DNA from: Bacteroidota bacterium
GTDB lineage: Bacteria; Bacteroidota; Ignavibacteria; UBA10030; UBA8401
Reading direction: 5' to 3'
Length of the DNA stretch: 43,206 nucleotides
Assembly: GCA_021796215.1 (NCBI GenBank)
Contig: JAJYOK010000025.1
Coordinates: forward strand, 1-43,206
Part shown: piece after piece, positions 33,771-41,147 of the stretch
How the letters are laid out: every line of letters starts with the position of its first letter
Position numbering within the stretch: position 1 is the first letter of the stretch
The notes under the pieces: generated by a model
Told to the model about the DNA's origin: nothing
The model's input: only the letters and a program-made list of their open reading frames with translations
Database searches by the model: none
Made by a program: the position numbers and the translations under genes

Positions 33771-33785
33771 AAGTCCAAAGGACTT
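33771..33785. repeat. short perfect hairpin AAGTCC-AAA-GGACTT
   Basis: A 6-bp inverted repeat with an AAA loop lies 35 nt upstream of the minus-strand VIT-like start and 144 nt before the plus-strand transposase-like start. It has the same length, loop and CC-AAA-GG core as the hairpin at 12272-12286. Confidence 0.4.
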
Positions 33786-33929
33786 GGAGTTGAGGCTGCG
33801 GAGAAAAGATAAGAGAATTTGGGGGAAAGGGCAACTCGGCGTCACATCATTAGATATCAGTTGAATTTCACGTTGGAATGATTGATTTTATAGAAGCGGG
33901 TGGTAATTTTGCCATCTGCGTTAAAAGTT

Positions 33930-34910
33930 ATGGAAGAAACAAAAATTGAAAATCAGGAACGAGTGAGCCAAAGCAGCGCCGCGCAGCGTTTGTTGTGGTT
34001 TGCCGAATATGAAAAAGAAAAAAGTGTTCCTGCGGTTTGTAGAAAATTTTCCATCAGCCGAAAAACATTTTACAAATGGCTGAAACGGTATAAAAAAGCG
34101 GGCAAATCTGCAGAGAGCCTTGCCGACCAATCGCGCCGTCCTCATTCCAGTCCTCGTGCAACACCGAAAGAAATTATTAATCGTCTTCGCGAGCTGAGAA
34201 TGAAAACCGGATTCGGTCAACGCCGCCTTCAATTGTATCTTTCCATCTGGTACGATTTGGAGCTTTCTGAAAGTACAATCTGGAAATTGTTGAAAAAATC
34301 CGGCGTTGATATGAAAGAAAAGAAGAAACTCCGCCGCCAAATCAAACCGCATGACCCTTTGCTGCCCGGCGACCGTGTGTTAATGTTTGTGAAGTTTATT
34401 GAAGGAGAAGATGAAAAGCAGAGTTACGCGCAATACACAGCAGTTGATGAATGCACGCGTCTGCGCATTGCAAAAATTTATGACAGGCATTCAACCCTTT
34501 CTGCACTCGACTTTGTACAATTTCTTCTGATAGAACTTCCTTTTTTCGTGCGCCATCTTTATACGCCGCTTGATAACGCCTTCACAAGTGTCTCAAAACC
34601 GCATTTACAAACGCACGCTTTTACAATGAACTTGCGCAAACTCGGTATTAAACACGAGATACCGACGAAGCGGCAGTTTGTTAAAGGAAAATTCAAAGAT
34701 CGCATTGCACGGTTTGATGAAGTAGAACCGTACACCAAAAAAAGATTTCCCTCACAGGAGGATTTGCAAATGCACGTCGCGAAATTCCTTTTTCAGTATA
34801 ACAATTATCGTCCGATTCCTTTCATAGAAAATCTGACGCCGGTCGAAAAACTGCAATCGTACGAAGGTTTTAGTCAAATCCGTATGTTCGATCCATATCA
34901 TCAGCACTGA
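33930..34910 (+). CDS. transposase/integrase-like protein with degenerate DDE motif
   Basis: This 326-residue protein starts at ATG 33930 (a GTG at 33900 would add ten residues). It looks like an IS481-type transposase. An N-terminal helix-turn-helix lies at about residues 30-55 (VCRKFSISRKTFYKWLKRY), a second helical DNA-binding part lies up to residue 130, and an rve-fold core contains YTAVDECTRLRIAKIYDRHS. The catalytic acidic residues seem lost. The first Asp (usually QxDvK) is Phe153 in LMFVKF, the TDNGxEF block reads TPLDNAF (212-218), and the final Glu (NGKxER) is Asp257 in KGKFKDR. No terminal inverted repeats are evident nearby. It is either a decaying insertion-sequence relic or a domesticated DNA-binding protein; the intact frame favours the latter slightly. 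Confidence 0.65.
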   Translation: MEETKIENQERVSQSSAAQRLLWFAEYEKEKSVPAVCRKFSISRKTFYKWLKRYKKAGKSAESLADQSRRPHSSPRATPKEIINRLRELRMKTGFGQRRLQLYLSIWYDLELSESTIWKLLKKSGVDMKEKKKLRRQIKPHDPLLPGDRVLMFVKFIEGEDEKQSYAQYTAVDECTRLRIAKIYDRHSTLSALDFVQFLLIELPFFVRHLYTPLDNAFTSVSKPHLQTHAFTMNLRKLGIKHEIPTKRQFVKGKFKDRIARFDEVEPYTKKRFPSQEDLQMHVAKFLFQYNNYRPIPFIENLTPVEKLQSYEGFSQIRMFDPYHQH

Positions 34911-34921
34911 TGATGTTTATC

Positions 34922-34950
34922 TTGCAAAGGCGTTCGAGATTTTGTATCTT
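34922..34950 (+). promoter_or_regulatory. promoter of the tRNA gene
   Basis: TTGCAA (34922-34927) and TATCTT (34945-34950) are separated by 17 nt; each matches four of six consensus bases. The expected start, about 34957, lies 16 nt before the tRNA. The uvrA promoter candidate at 41058 uses almost the same two hexamers. Confidence 0.42.
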
Positions 34951-34972
34951 GTTGCAGTTTCGAAAAGGAGAA

Positions 34973-35046
34973 GGCGAGGTAGCTCAGCTGGTTAGAGCGT
35001 CGGAATCATAATCCGCAGGTCGTGGGTTCGAATCCCTCCCTCGCTA
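34973..35046 (+). tRNA. tRNA with CAT anticodon (elongator Met, or Ile2)
   Basis: The 74-nt cloverleaf is complete: acceptor GGCGAGG/CCTCGCT with a terminal G-T wobble, D arm GCTC...GAGC, anticodon loop ATCATAA (CAT) and T loop TTCGAAT. Bases 27:43 (T:C) and 50:64 (T:T) are mismatched. CCA is not encoded. It is not an initiator, because the anticodon stem lacks the three G-C pairs and position 1 is paired. Elongator Met is preferred on overall resemblance, but a CAT tRNA could also be tRNA-Ile2, whose C34 is modified by TilS, encoded 260 nt downstream. Confidence 0.9.
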
Positions 35047-35091
35047 CTTACCCACTGATGTGAACAATTCCAAAATTTGTGTGTAAACAAC

Positions 35092-35123
35092 AATGCCGCG
35101 TTGTACGTGGCATTTCGTTTTTT
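35092..35123 (+). terminator. intrinsic terminator downstream of the tRNA
   Basis: AATGCCGCG and CGTGGCATT form a 9-bp stem (one G-T wobble) with a TTGTA loop, followed by TCGTTTTTT. It lies 45 nt after the tRNA. The remaining 35124-35305 shows only a small ATGGC/GCCAT repeat and no gene. Confidence 0.75.
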
Positions 35124-35305
35124 GATGGCAGTTTCTAACGCGTTAGGATTTTTCGAATCCTTTTCATATATTTTCATAGTAAATGCGGCTATAAGCGCTT
35201 GATTTACATGGCAAAAGCCATTCCTCAGGGACAGATAATCCGTCGTTTTTTCATCTTCCCGGCAGCATAAGCGGTGCCGTATATGAGTGGAATCTCTAAT
35301 CTGTT

Positions 35306-36721
35306 ATGCCACGAACGAAGAATGCATCGAGCTTGTACAAAACGATGGTGCAATTTATCAAACAACATGAATTGCTCCATTCGAAGCAAAAAATTCTTCT
35401 TGCGGTCAGTGGCGGTGTTGATTCAACGGTAATGCTTGATGCTTTTTCCGAGTTGAAGCATGAGTGGAATTTAAAACTCGGCATTGCGCATGTCAATCAT
35501 CAGCTTCGCGGCGCGGAATCAAACGCGGATGAGAAGTTTGTCCGTTCGTTAGCGGCAAAGTATGAGTGCCCGATTTTTGTTTCCCGTGTTCCGACAAAAC
35601 AGCGGGCAAGAGAAGAAGGCGTTTCCATTCAGGAATCGGCGCGGGAATTGCGGTATGCGTTCTTTCAAAAACAGCGAAAAGCATTCGGCGCAGATGCAGT
35701 TGCGACTGCACATAACGCCGACGACAATGCAGAGACCGTGCTCTTCAATCTTTGCCGCGGCACCGGCATTGCAGGGTTAGCGGGCATTCCTGTTCGGCAA
35801 AAAGAAGGAAATATTATCCGTCCGCTGCTCTTTGCAGAGCGAAAAGAAATTGAAGCATACGCACGCGGAATGCGTATCTCTTTTCGGGAAGATTCGTCAA
35901 ATCGTTCCGAAAAATATTCGAGAAATTTTCTGCGCCATACAATTTTTCCCGCGCTGAAACGTCGTATTAATCCGGCGATAGCACAGACGCTGCAGCATAC
36001 TTCCGAGATTATGAAATTATGTTCGGAATACGTTAACGGCGAAGTTGAAGAATCTCTGCAACAGCTTTTTCATGAACGGAAAGGCGAAGTTTCCCTCAAT
36101 GTGGAACAATTGCGCAGAAAACATTCATTGCTTCAGCTTGAGATTTTTCGGACGTTGTTGGAGCGTATCTACGTTGAGCCGTCGTTTGAAAGAATTGCCG
36201 CAGTTCATTCTTTGATTCATGCACAGAAAGGAACTGTTGTCGAATGCGGCGGCGGATGGGTTGCCGAGCGAAGCGCAAGCGAAATTATTTTTCATAAAAA
36301 AAATAAGCGAGCAGCGTTTGGCAGGAAGCTCACAGTGCCGGGAACAATTACGGTGAACGGATGCTCGCTTACAGTGAAAGAAAAAAACACGCCACCGACG
36401 CATTTTGAGGATGATCCGCAACGTGCATATGTTGATGCCGGCACGCTGAAATTTCCTTTGACGGTGCGGGCATGGAAGAACGGAGACCGGTTCATTCCGC
36501 TGGGAATGAACAAAGAAAAGAAGGTAAGCGATTTTTTTATTGACCAGAAAATTCCGTTGTTTCGAAAGCGAACGATCCCCATCGTTACAAGCGGCGATGC
36601 CATCGTGTGGATTGCCGGATTGCGGCTGGATGACCGGTTCAAGATTACGCCGCGTACTAAAAATGCTTTGCTCTTGACAATTCATGACGGATCAACACAG
36701 CGAAAGTTCAAGGACACATGA
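35306..36721 (+). CDS. tilS: tRNA(Ile)-lysidine synthase
   Basis: This 471-residue N-type PP-loop ATPase has SGGVDS at residues 35-40, followed by the family motifs AHVNHQLRG, ESARELRYAFF and ATAHNADDNAETVLFNLCRGTG. The C-terminal TilS domains contain RAWKNGDRFIPLGM and the KVSDFFIDQKIP segment. It ligates lysine to C34 of tRNA-Ile2(CAT), so that this tRNA reads AUA and accepts Ile. The start at 35306 has no Shine-Dalgarno; ATG 35345 is an alternative. It overlaps hpt by 4 nt and is followed by ftsH, an arrangement conserved in many bacteria. A tRNA with a CAT anticodon lies just upstream. Confidence 0.93.
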   Translation: MPRTKNASSLYKTMVQFIKQHELLHSKQKILLAVSGGVDSTVMLDAFSELKHEWNLKLGIAHVNHQLRGAESNADEKFVRSLAAKYECPIFVSRVPTKQRAREEGVSIQESARELRYAFFQKQRKAFGADAVATAHNADDNAETVLFNLCRGTGIAGLAGIPVRQKEGNIIRPLLFAERKEIEAYARGMRISFREDSSNRSEKYSRNFLRHTIFPALKRRINPAIAQTLQHTSEIMKLCSEYVNGEVEESLQQLFHERKGEVSLNVEQLRRKHSLLQLEIFRTLLERIYVEPSFERIAAVHSLIHAQKGTVVECGGGWVAERSASEIIFHKKNKRAAFGRKLTVPGTITVNGCSLTVKEKNTPPTHFEDDPQRAYVDAGTLKFPLTVRAWKNGDRFIPLGMNKEKKVSDFFIDQKIPLFRKRTIPIVTSGDAIVWIAGLRLDDRFKITPRTKNALLLTIHDGSTQRKFKDT

Positions 36722-37275
36722 AGAAAACAATTCTGGTGAACAAGGAGCCGTTCATTCTTTATCTTTCTGAAAAGAAAATCCGTGATCGTATTAAAGAACT
36801 TGGAAGGAAGCTCAACAAAGATTATAAAGGCCGTGTGCCCATTTTTATCGGAGTGCTCAACGGTTCGTTCATCTTTTTTGCTGATTTGATCCGTGAGATT
36901 ACTATTGACTGCGAAATGGATTTTTTAAAGTTGTCGAGCTATGGCGATGCGAAAATTTCTTCCGGTAATGTTACGCTTCTGAAGGATTTGAATTGTCAAG
37001 TGGAAAACCGCGACATTGTTATAGTTGAAGATATTGTTGATTCCGGGCTTTCGATTGATTTTATCAAGCGGCTCATCCTTCAACAGAACCCGAAGTCATT
37101 CGCCGTTGTTACATTGTTGTATAAAAAAGATGCTGTAAAGATTCATTCTCCGATTGAATATATCGGATTCAAAATTCCAAGCGATTTTGTTATCGGCTAC
37201 GGTTTGGATTACGCACAAAAATTTCGTAACCTCCGCGCTGTTTATCGCTTAGCTGAACCACTATCTGAAAAGTGA
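36718..37275 (+). CDS. hpt: hypoxanthine phosphoribosyltransferase
   Basis: This 185-residue protein has its ATG overlapping the tilS stop (ATGA). The PRPP-binding loop [12 protein letters not shown] is near residues 100-112 and the substrate region [15 protein letters not shown] is close to the C-terminus, as in the HGPRT family. An early [13 protein letters not shown] motif binds pyrophosphate. It converts hypoxanthine (and usually guanine) with PRPP to IMP/GMP in purine salvage. Length is typical. It is the middle gene of the tilS-hpt-ftsH cluster; the reason for that conserved order is translational coupling rather than a shared pathway. Confidence 0.93.
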   Translation: MKKTILVNKEPFILYLSEKKIRDRIKELGRKLNKDYKGRVPIFIGVLNGSFIFFADLIREITIDCEMDFLKLSSYGDAKISSGNVTLLKDLNCQVENRDIVIVEDIVDSGLSIDFIKRLILQQNPKSFAVVTLLYKKDAVKIHSPIEYIGFKIPSDFVIGYGLDYAQKFRNLRAVYRLAEPLSEK

Positions 37276-37291
37276 GAGGAGTACGTTAGCT

Positions 37292-39451
37292 ATGGCTGAC
37301 GATCAAAATAATGGACGAAATCAACCAAACGATTCGCAGAAACAACCGGGTCAGCAGAAAAAGCGCCCGCTGCTTCCGACGAAAGGTTTGAAAGGAAAAA
37401 CGGGTAAGTCCCCGATGCGCAACGACGACGATTTCAACTGGGGCAAGGTTATCCGCGTCGTGTTAAGCTGGTCTGCGATTATTATGGCGGTTTTCCTGGT
37501 GATGACGGTCTTCAAAGGACAGGAACCGACAGAGTACGAAATCACCTTCACACAGTTCCAGGAATTTCTGAACAACAATAAGATCGCCAAAGCGATCGTG
37601 AAGAAGTCGAATATCAATGATTTTGATTTTCACGGAACATTGACTGAGCCGGAGGAAATTTATACTCCGGAAGGGAAGAAAATTAAAATTCAGAAATTCG
37701 ATTTGACGCTTCCCTATACGAACATTGACGATGCGATTGTTAAAGATTGGAACGCGCACAATGTCAGCTTCACGATCGTGAAAGACGATAACGTGTGGAT
37801 CAATGCGCTCATCGGTGCACTGCCATGGATTCTTTTGCTTGGTGTGTGGTTGGTTATTTTTCGCCGGATGCAGGGAGGCGGCGCGAAGGGAATTTTTTCC
37901 TTCGGCAAGAGTCGTGCAAAAATGTTGAGCGAAGGTGCGGTCCGAGTTACCTTTGCCGATGTCGCCGGTGCAGATGAAGCAAAGATTGAACTTCAGGAAG
38001 TCATTGAATTTCTCAAAGAGCCGGGAAAATTCCAAAAGTTGGGCGGAAAAATTCCGCGCGGCGTGCTTTTGCTTGGTCCTCCGGGAACCGGAAAAACGCT
38101 GCTTGCCCGTGCTGTTGCAGGAGAAGCGGGAGTACCGTTCTTTTCGATCAGCGGTGCAGATTTTGTTGAAATGTTTGTCGGCGTCGGTGCAAGCCGTGTG
38201 CGCGATTTGTTTGAGCAGGGAAAGAAAAGTGCACCATGCATCATTTTCATTGATGAAATTGATGCCGTGGGCCGTCATCGCGGTGCAGGACTTGGCGGCG
38301 GACATGATGAGCGCGAGCAGACATTGAATCAATTGCTTGTCGAGATGGATGGTTTCGAACAAAACATTGGCGTTATTCTTATCGCCGCAACAAATCGTCC
38401 CGATGTACTCGATCCGGCGTTGCTGCGTCCGGGAAGGTTTGATCGTCAGGTTGTTGTTGATCGTCCCGATGTCCGCGGACGTGAAGGAATTCTCCGTGTT
38501 CACACGCGTAACATTCCGCTGGCTGATGATGTGAAACTGGAAACGCTGGCAAAGGGAACGCCCGGGCTTTCCGGCGCTGATCTTGCAAATCTTGTGAACG
38601 AAGCCGCGCTGCTCGCTGCACGCCAAAATGAAAAGCAAGTGTCCATGCGTCATTTTGAGGAATCGAAAGACAAAGTGATGATGGGAATGGAGCGCAAGAG
38701 TTTGATTATTTCCGATCGCGAGAAGCGCGTGACGTCATATCACGAATCCGGACATGTGCTTGTTGCGAGGATGATCCCGGAGGCAGACCCGGTTCACAAA
38801 GTTACGATCATTCCGCGCGGACGCGCGCTCGGCGTTACTACATATTTGCCGATGGATGAGAAGCACACATATTCAAAACAATATCTTGAGGCGATGATCA
38901 CGTACGCGTTCGGCGGTCGTGCAGCGGAAAAGCTAATCTTCAATGAATTGACGACTGGTGCCGGGAACGACATTGAACGCGCCTCACAGCTTGCGCGTAA
39001 AATGGTGTGTGAGTGGGGCATGAGCGACAAGCTCGGCCCGCTGACGTACGGCGCAAAGGAAGAAGAAATTTTTCTCGGACGAGAAGTGACGCGGCACCGC
39101 GATTTCAGCGAGGACACCGCAAACGTCATTGATGAAGAGGTGAAGCGAATCGTCTCCTCATGTATGAAGCGTGCAGAAAAAATTCTTTCCGAAAATATAG
39201 ACAAGCTTCATGCACTTGCCAATGCACTGCTCGAGCGCGAGATACTTGACGGCGAGGAAATCGAGAGAATTCTTCGTGGCGAAACACTTCCGCCGCTTGA
39301 ACGCAAGAATGGCAACGGCCAAGTTGCTGTAAAAAACAATGAGCTCCCTTCTGCTCCGCCGGCCGGAAATCCAGCCGGGACTGCTGTAATTGCAGAAAAT
39401 AGTGAGAAGATTTCGAAAACAAAGCCCCGCGTGAAAAAGTCGCAGGCATGA
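37292..39451 (+). CDS. ftsH: ATP-dependent zinc metalloprotease FtsH
   Basis: This 719-residue membrane protease starts at ATG 37292 after GAGGAG. Two membrane helices (about residues 50-72 and 168-188) flank a periplasmic domain of roughly 95 residues. The AAA+ domain has Walker A GPPGTGKT (about 260), Walker [11 protein letters not shown] and the second-region-of-homology motif [20 protein letters not shown]. The M41 protease site HESGH is near residue 484, with a third ligand Asp/Glu in the later conserved helix. It degrades misfolded membrane proteins and regulators. The N-terminal 40 residues are polar and Gln/Asn/Lys-rich, and the C-terminal 50 residues are Pro/Ala/Lys-rich; both tails are expected to be disordered. 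Confidence 0.95.
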   Translation: MADDQNNGRNQPNDSQKQPGQQKKRPLLPTKGLKGKTGKSPMRNDDDFNWGKVIRVVLSWSAIIMAVFLVMTVFKGQEPTEYEITFTQFQEFLNNNKIAKAIVKKSNINDFDFHGTLTEPEEIYTPEGKKIKIQKFDLTLPYTNIDDAIVKDWNAHNVSFTIVKDDNVWINALIGALPWILLLGVWLVIFRRMQGGGAKGIFSFGKSRAKMLSEGAVRVTFADVAGADEAKIELQEVIEFLKEPGKFQKLGGKIPRGVLLLGPPGTGKTLLARAVAGEAGVPFFSISGADFVEMFVGVGASRVRDLFEQGKKSAPCIIFIDEIDAVGRHRGAGLGGGHDEREQTLNQLLVEMDGFEQNIGVILIAATNRPDVLDPALLRPGRFDRQVVVDRPDVRGREGILRVHTRNIPLADDVKLETLAKGTPGLSGADLANLVNEAALLAARQNEKQVSMRHFEESKDKVMMGMERKSLIISDREKRVTSYHESGHVLVARMIPEADPVHKVTIIPRGRALGVTTYLPMDEKHTYSKQYLEAMITYAFGGRAAEKLIFNELTTGAGNDIERASQLARKMVCEWGMSDKLGPLTYGAKEEEIFLGREVTRHRDFSEDTANVIDEEVKRIVSSCMKRAEKILSENIDKLHALANALLEREILDGEEIERILRGETLPPLERKNGNGQVAVKNNELPSAPPAGNPAGTAVIAENSEKISKTKPRVKKSQA

Positions 39452-40125
39452 ACGAAGAGAAGTTGAATATCCGCAGCAGCGGAAAAATTGCGTATAGCGC
39501 GGAATTGATTCGGAAAGCGATTCATCTCTGTTCGTTGAGCATCCCCGTCATTTATTATTTCATTCCACGACACCTGGCACTGGAAATTTTGGTGCCGCTC
39601 ACGTTGGCATTTATTGTTGTAGATTCGCTTCGCTATTATCACGAGCCGACAGCACGTATCTTTTATAAATTGTTCGGATGGATGCTTCGTTCACACGAGC
39701 AAGATCATGCGGCGAAGCGGTTAAACGGCGCCACATATGTTTTGATTTCCGCCACCATCTGCGTGCTCATTTTTCCCAAGCTCATCACAGTCACCAGCTT
39801 TGCGATTTTAATTATCAGCGATTCAACGGCGGCGCTGATCGGGCGGCGGTACGGGAAAAGAAAATTTTTCAGCAAGAGCATGGAGGGAAGCACGGCTTTT
39901 TTTATTTCTGCGCTTGTGGTCAGTTTTCTGACACCGAAGATTTTTTACGCGCCGATCGAATACGGCATCGCTGCCTGCGGCGCAGCAGTCGGAACGGTCA
40001 TTGAAGCGATGTCTATTCATATTGACGATAATCTTTCGATTCCGATTTCTATCAGCGTCGTGATGTGGGTGCTCTACACTGCCTTCTACCCTTCGTCGCT
40101 GTCACTGTTATCTGTTGCGCGTTAA
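39448..40125 (+). CDS. SEC59/DGK1/VTE5-type lipid kinase, putative membrane protein
   Basis: This 225-residue protein overlaps ftsH by 4 nt (ATGA). It has about six membrane helices. Motifs common to CTP-dependent dolichol, phytol and diacylglycerol kinases are present: LIRKAIHL near residue 20, [15 protein letters not shown] (about 125-140) and [14 protein letters not shown]. In this family CTP usually phosphorylates a polyprenol, phytol or diacylglycerol. Which lipid is used here is unknown. Relation to phosphatidate cytidylyltransferases is an older alternative annotation. Translational coupling with ftsH suggests a role in membrane maintenance. Confidence 0.75.
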   Translation: MNEEKLNIRSSGKIAYSAELIRKAIHLCSLSIPVIYYFIPRHLALEILVPLTLAFIVVDSLRYYHEPTARIFYKLFGWMLRSHEQDHAAKRLNGATYVLISATICVLIFPKLITVTSFAILIISDSTAALIGRRYGKRKFFSKSMEGSTAFFISALVVSFLTPKIFYAPIEYGIAACGAAVGTVIEAMSIHIDDNLSIPISISVVMWVLYTAFYPSSLSLLSVAR

Positions 40126-40135
40126 GAGGTTATTC

Positions 40136-41005
40136 ATGAAAATCAAACTCGGTTTGCCAAAAGGTAGTTTACAGGATTCGACATTGAATTTACTCTCGAA
40201 AGCAGGATTTCATTTTTCCATCAGCAGCCGTTCGTATTTCCCGTCGGTGGATGATGAGGAACTGGAAGGAATGCTCATTCGCGCACAAGAGCTTCCGCGA
40301 TATGTCGAAGACGGAATATTCGATGCGGCGCTGACCGGCTATGATTGGATCGTCGAAAATAATGTTGACGTTGTGAGCGTCACCGACCTTGTTTATTCCA
40401 AGCAAAGCATGCGTAAAGTGAAATGGGTGCTGGCGGTGCATGAATCGTCACCGGTGAAATCCGTGAAAGATTTAGAGGGCAAGCGCATTGCAACGGAAGT
40501 GGTAAATATCACGAACGCGTATCTCGCCAAGCATGGCGTGAAAGCGCACGTCGAATTTTCATGGGGAGCGACGGAAGTGAAAACACCTGATCTTGTTGAC
40601 GCAATTGTCGAAGTGACAGAAACCGGCAGTTCGCTTCGCGCAAACAAGCTGCGCATTGTGGATGTGGTGCTTGAATCGAACACAAAGCTGATTGCCAACA
40701 AAGAAAGCTGGGCTGATCCGTGGAAGCGCGAAAAGATCGAAAATCTTTCGATGCTGCTGCACGGTGCGATCAATGCAGGAACAAAAGTCGGGTTGAAAAT
40801 GAATCTCCGCAAAAATAATTTGCAGAAGGTTGTCGCGCTGATTCCCGCTTTGCGCAAGCCGACAATTTCGCAGCTTGCGGATGAAGAATGGATTGCGCTC
40901 GAAACGATCATTGACGAAAATATCGTTCGGGGAATTATTCCGCAATTGAAACGTGCCGGTGCCGAAGGAATTATCGAATATCCGCTGAACAAAGTGATCT
41001 ACTGA
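40136..41005 (+). CDS. hisG: ATP phosphoribosyltransferase, long (HisG-L) form
   Basis: The protein has 289 residues from ATG 40136, preceded by AAGAGGT; an in-frame ATG at 40115 would overlap the previous gene. It begins [15 protein letters not shown], the family start. It carries [13 protein letters not shown], the PRPP-binding [18 protein letters not shown] and a C-terminal ACT-like domain (about residues 215-289, [16 protein letters not shown]), which is the histidine-feedback domain of the long form. It catalyses ATP + PRPP to N1-(5-phosphoribosyl)-ATP, the first step of histidine synthesis. No other his genes lie nearby, so it is detached from the his operon in this stretch. Confidence 0.93.
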   Translation: MKIKLGLPKGSLQDSTLNLLSKAGFHFSISSRSYFPSVDDEELEGMLIRAQELPRYVEDGIFDAALTGYDWIVENNVDVVSVTDLVYSKQSMRKVKWVLAVHESSPVKSVKDLEGKRIATEVVNITNAYLAKHGVKAHVEFSWGATEVKTPDLVDAIVEVTETGSSLRANKLRIVDVVLESNTKLIANKESWADPWKREKIENLSMLLHGAINAGTKVGLKMNLRKNNLQKVVALIPALRKPTISQLADEEWIALETIIDENIVRGIIPQLKRAGAEGIIEYPLNKVIY

Positions 41006-41057
41006 CACTTCTGATGTTTGTAGTGCGGTATCACCAAATTTTTGTACACTCCATTCA

Positions 41058-41086
41058 TTGCATTTCCCCGCTTCTTTGAATATCTT
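41058..41086 (+). promoter_or_regulatory. promoter of uvrA
   Basis: TTGCAT (41058-41063) and TATCTT (41081-41086) are separated by 17 nt. Transcription would start near 41093, about 55 nt before the GTG of uvrA. No palindromic SOS-type operator was seen in 41006-41147, and the rest of that gap is featureless. Confidence 0.4.
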
Positions 41087-41147
41087 TTTTAACTGAACTT
41101 CTTCCGTCGTCGTTTTCGTAGTGCATTTTTATTTTCCAAGGAACACT

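Noticed and set aside
34992-35177. 61-residue minus-strand frame over the tRNA
   Set aside because: It is the antisense of the tRNA and its terminator; tRNA genes often give such chance frames.
35208-35221. ATGGC-AAAA-GCCAT inverted repeat
   Set aside because: Only 5 bp, no T-run and not repeated elsewhere in the window; likely chance.
37463-38653. 396-residue open frame on the minus strand
   Set aside because: It lies wholly inside ftsH, which has every expected motif, and its translation is low-complexity without a recognisable domain or ribosome site.
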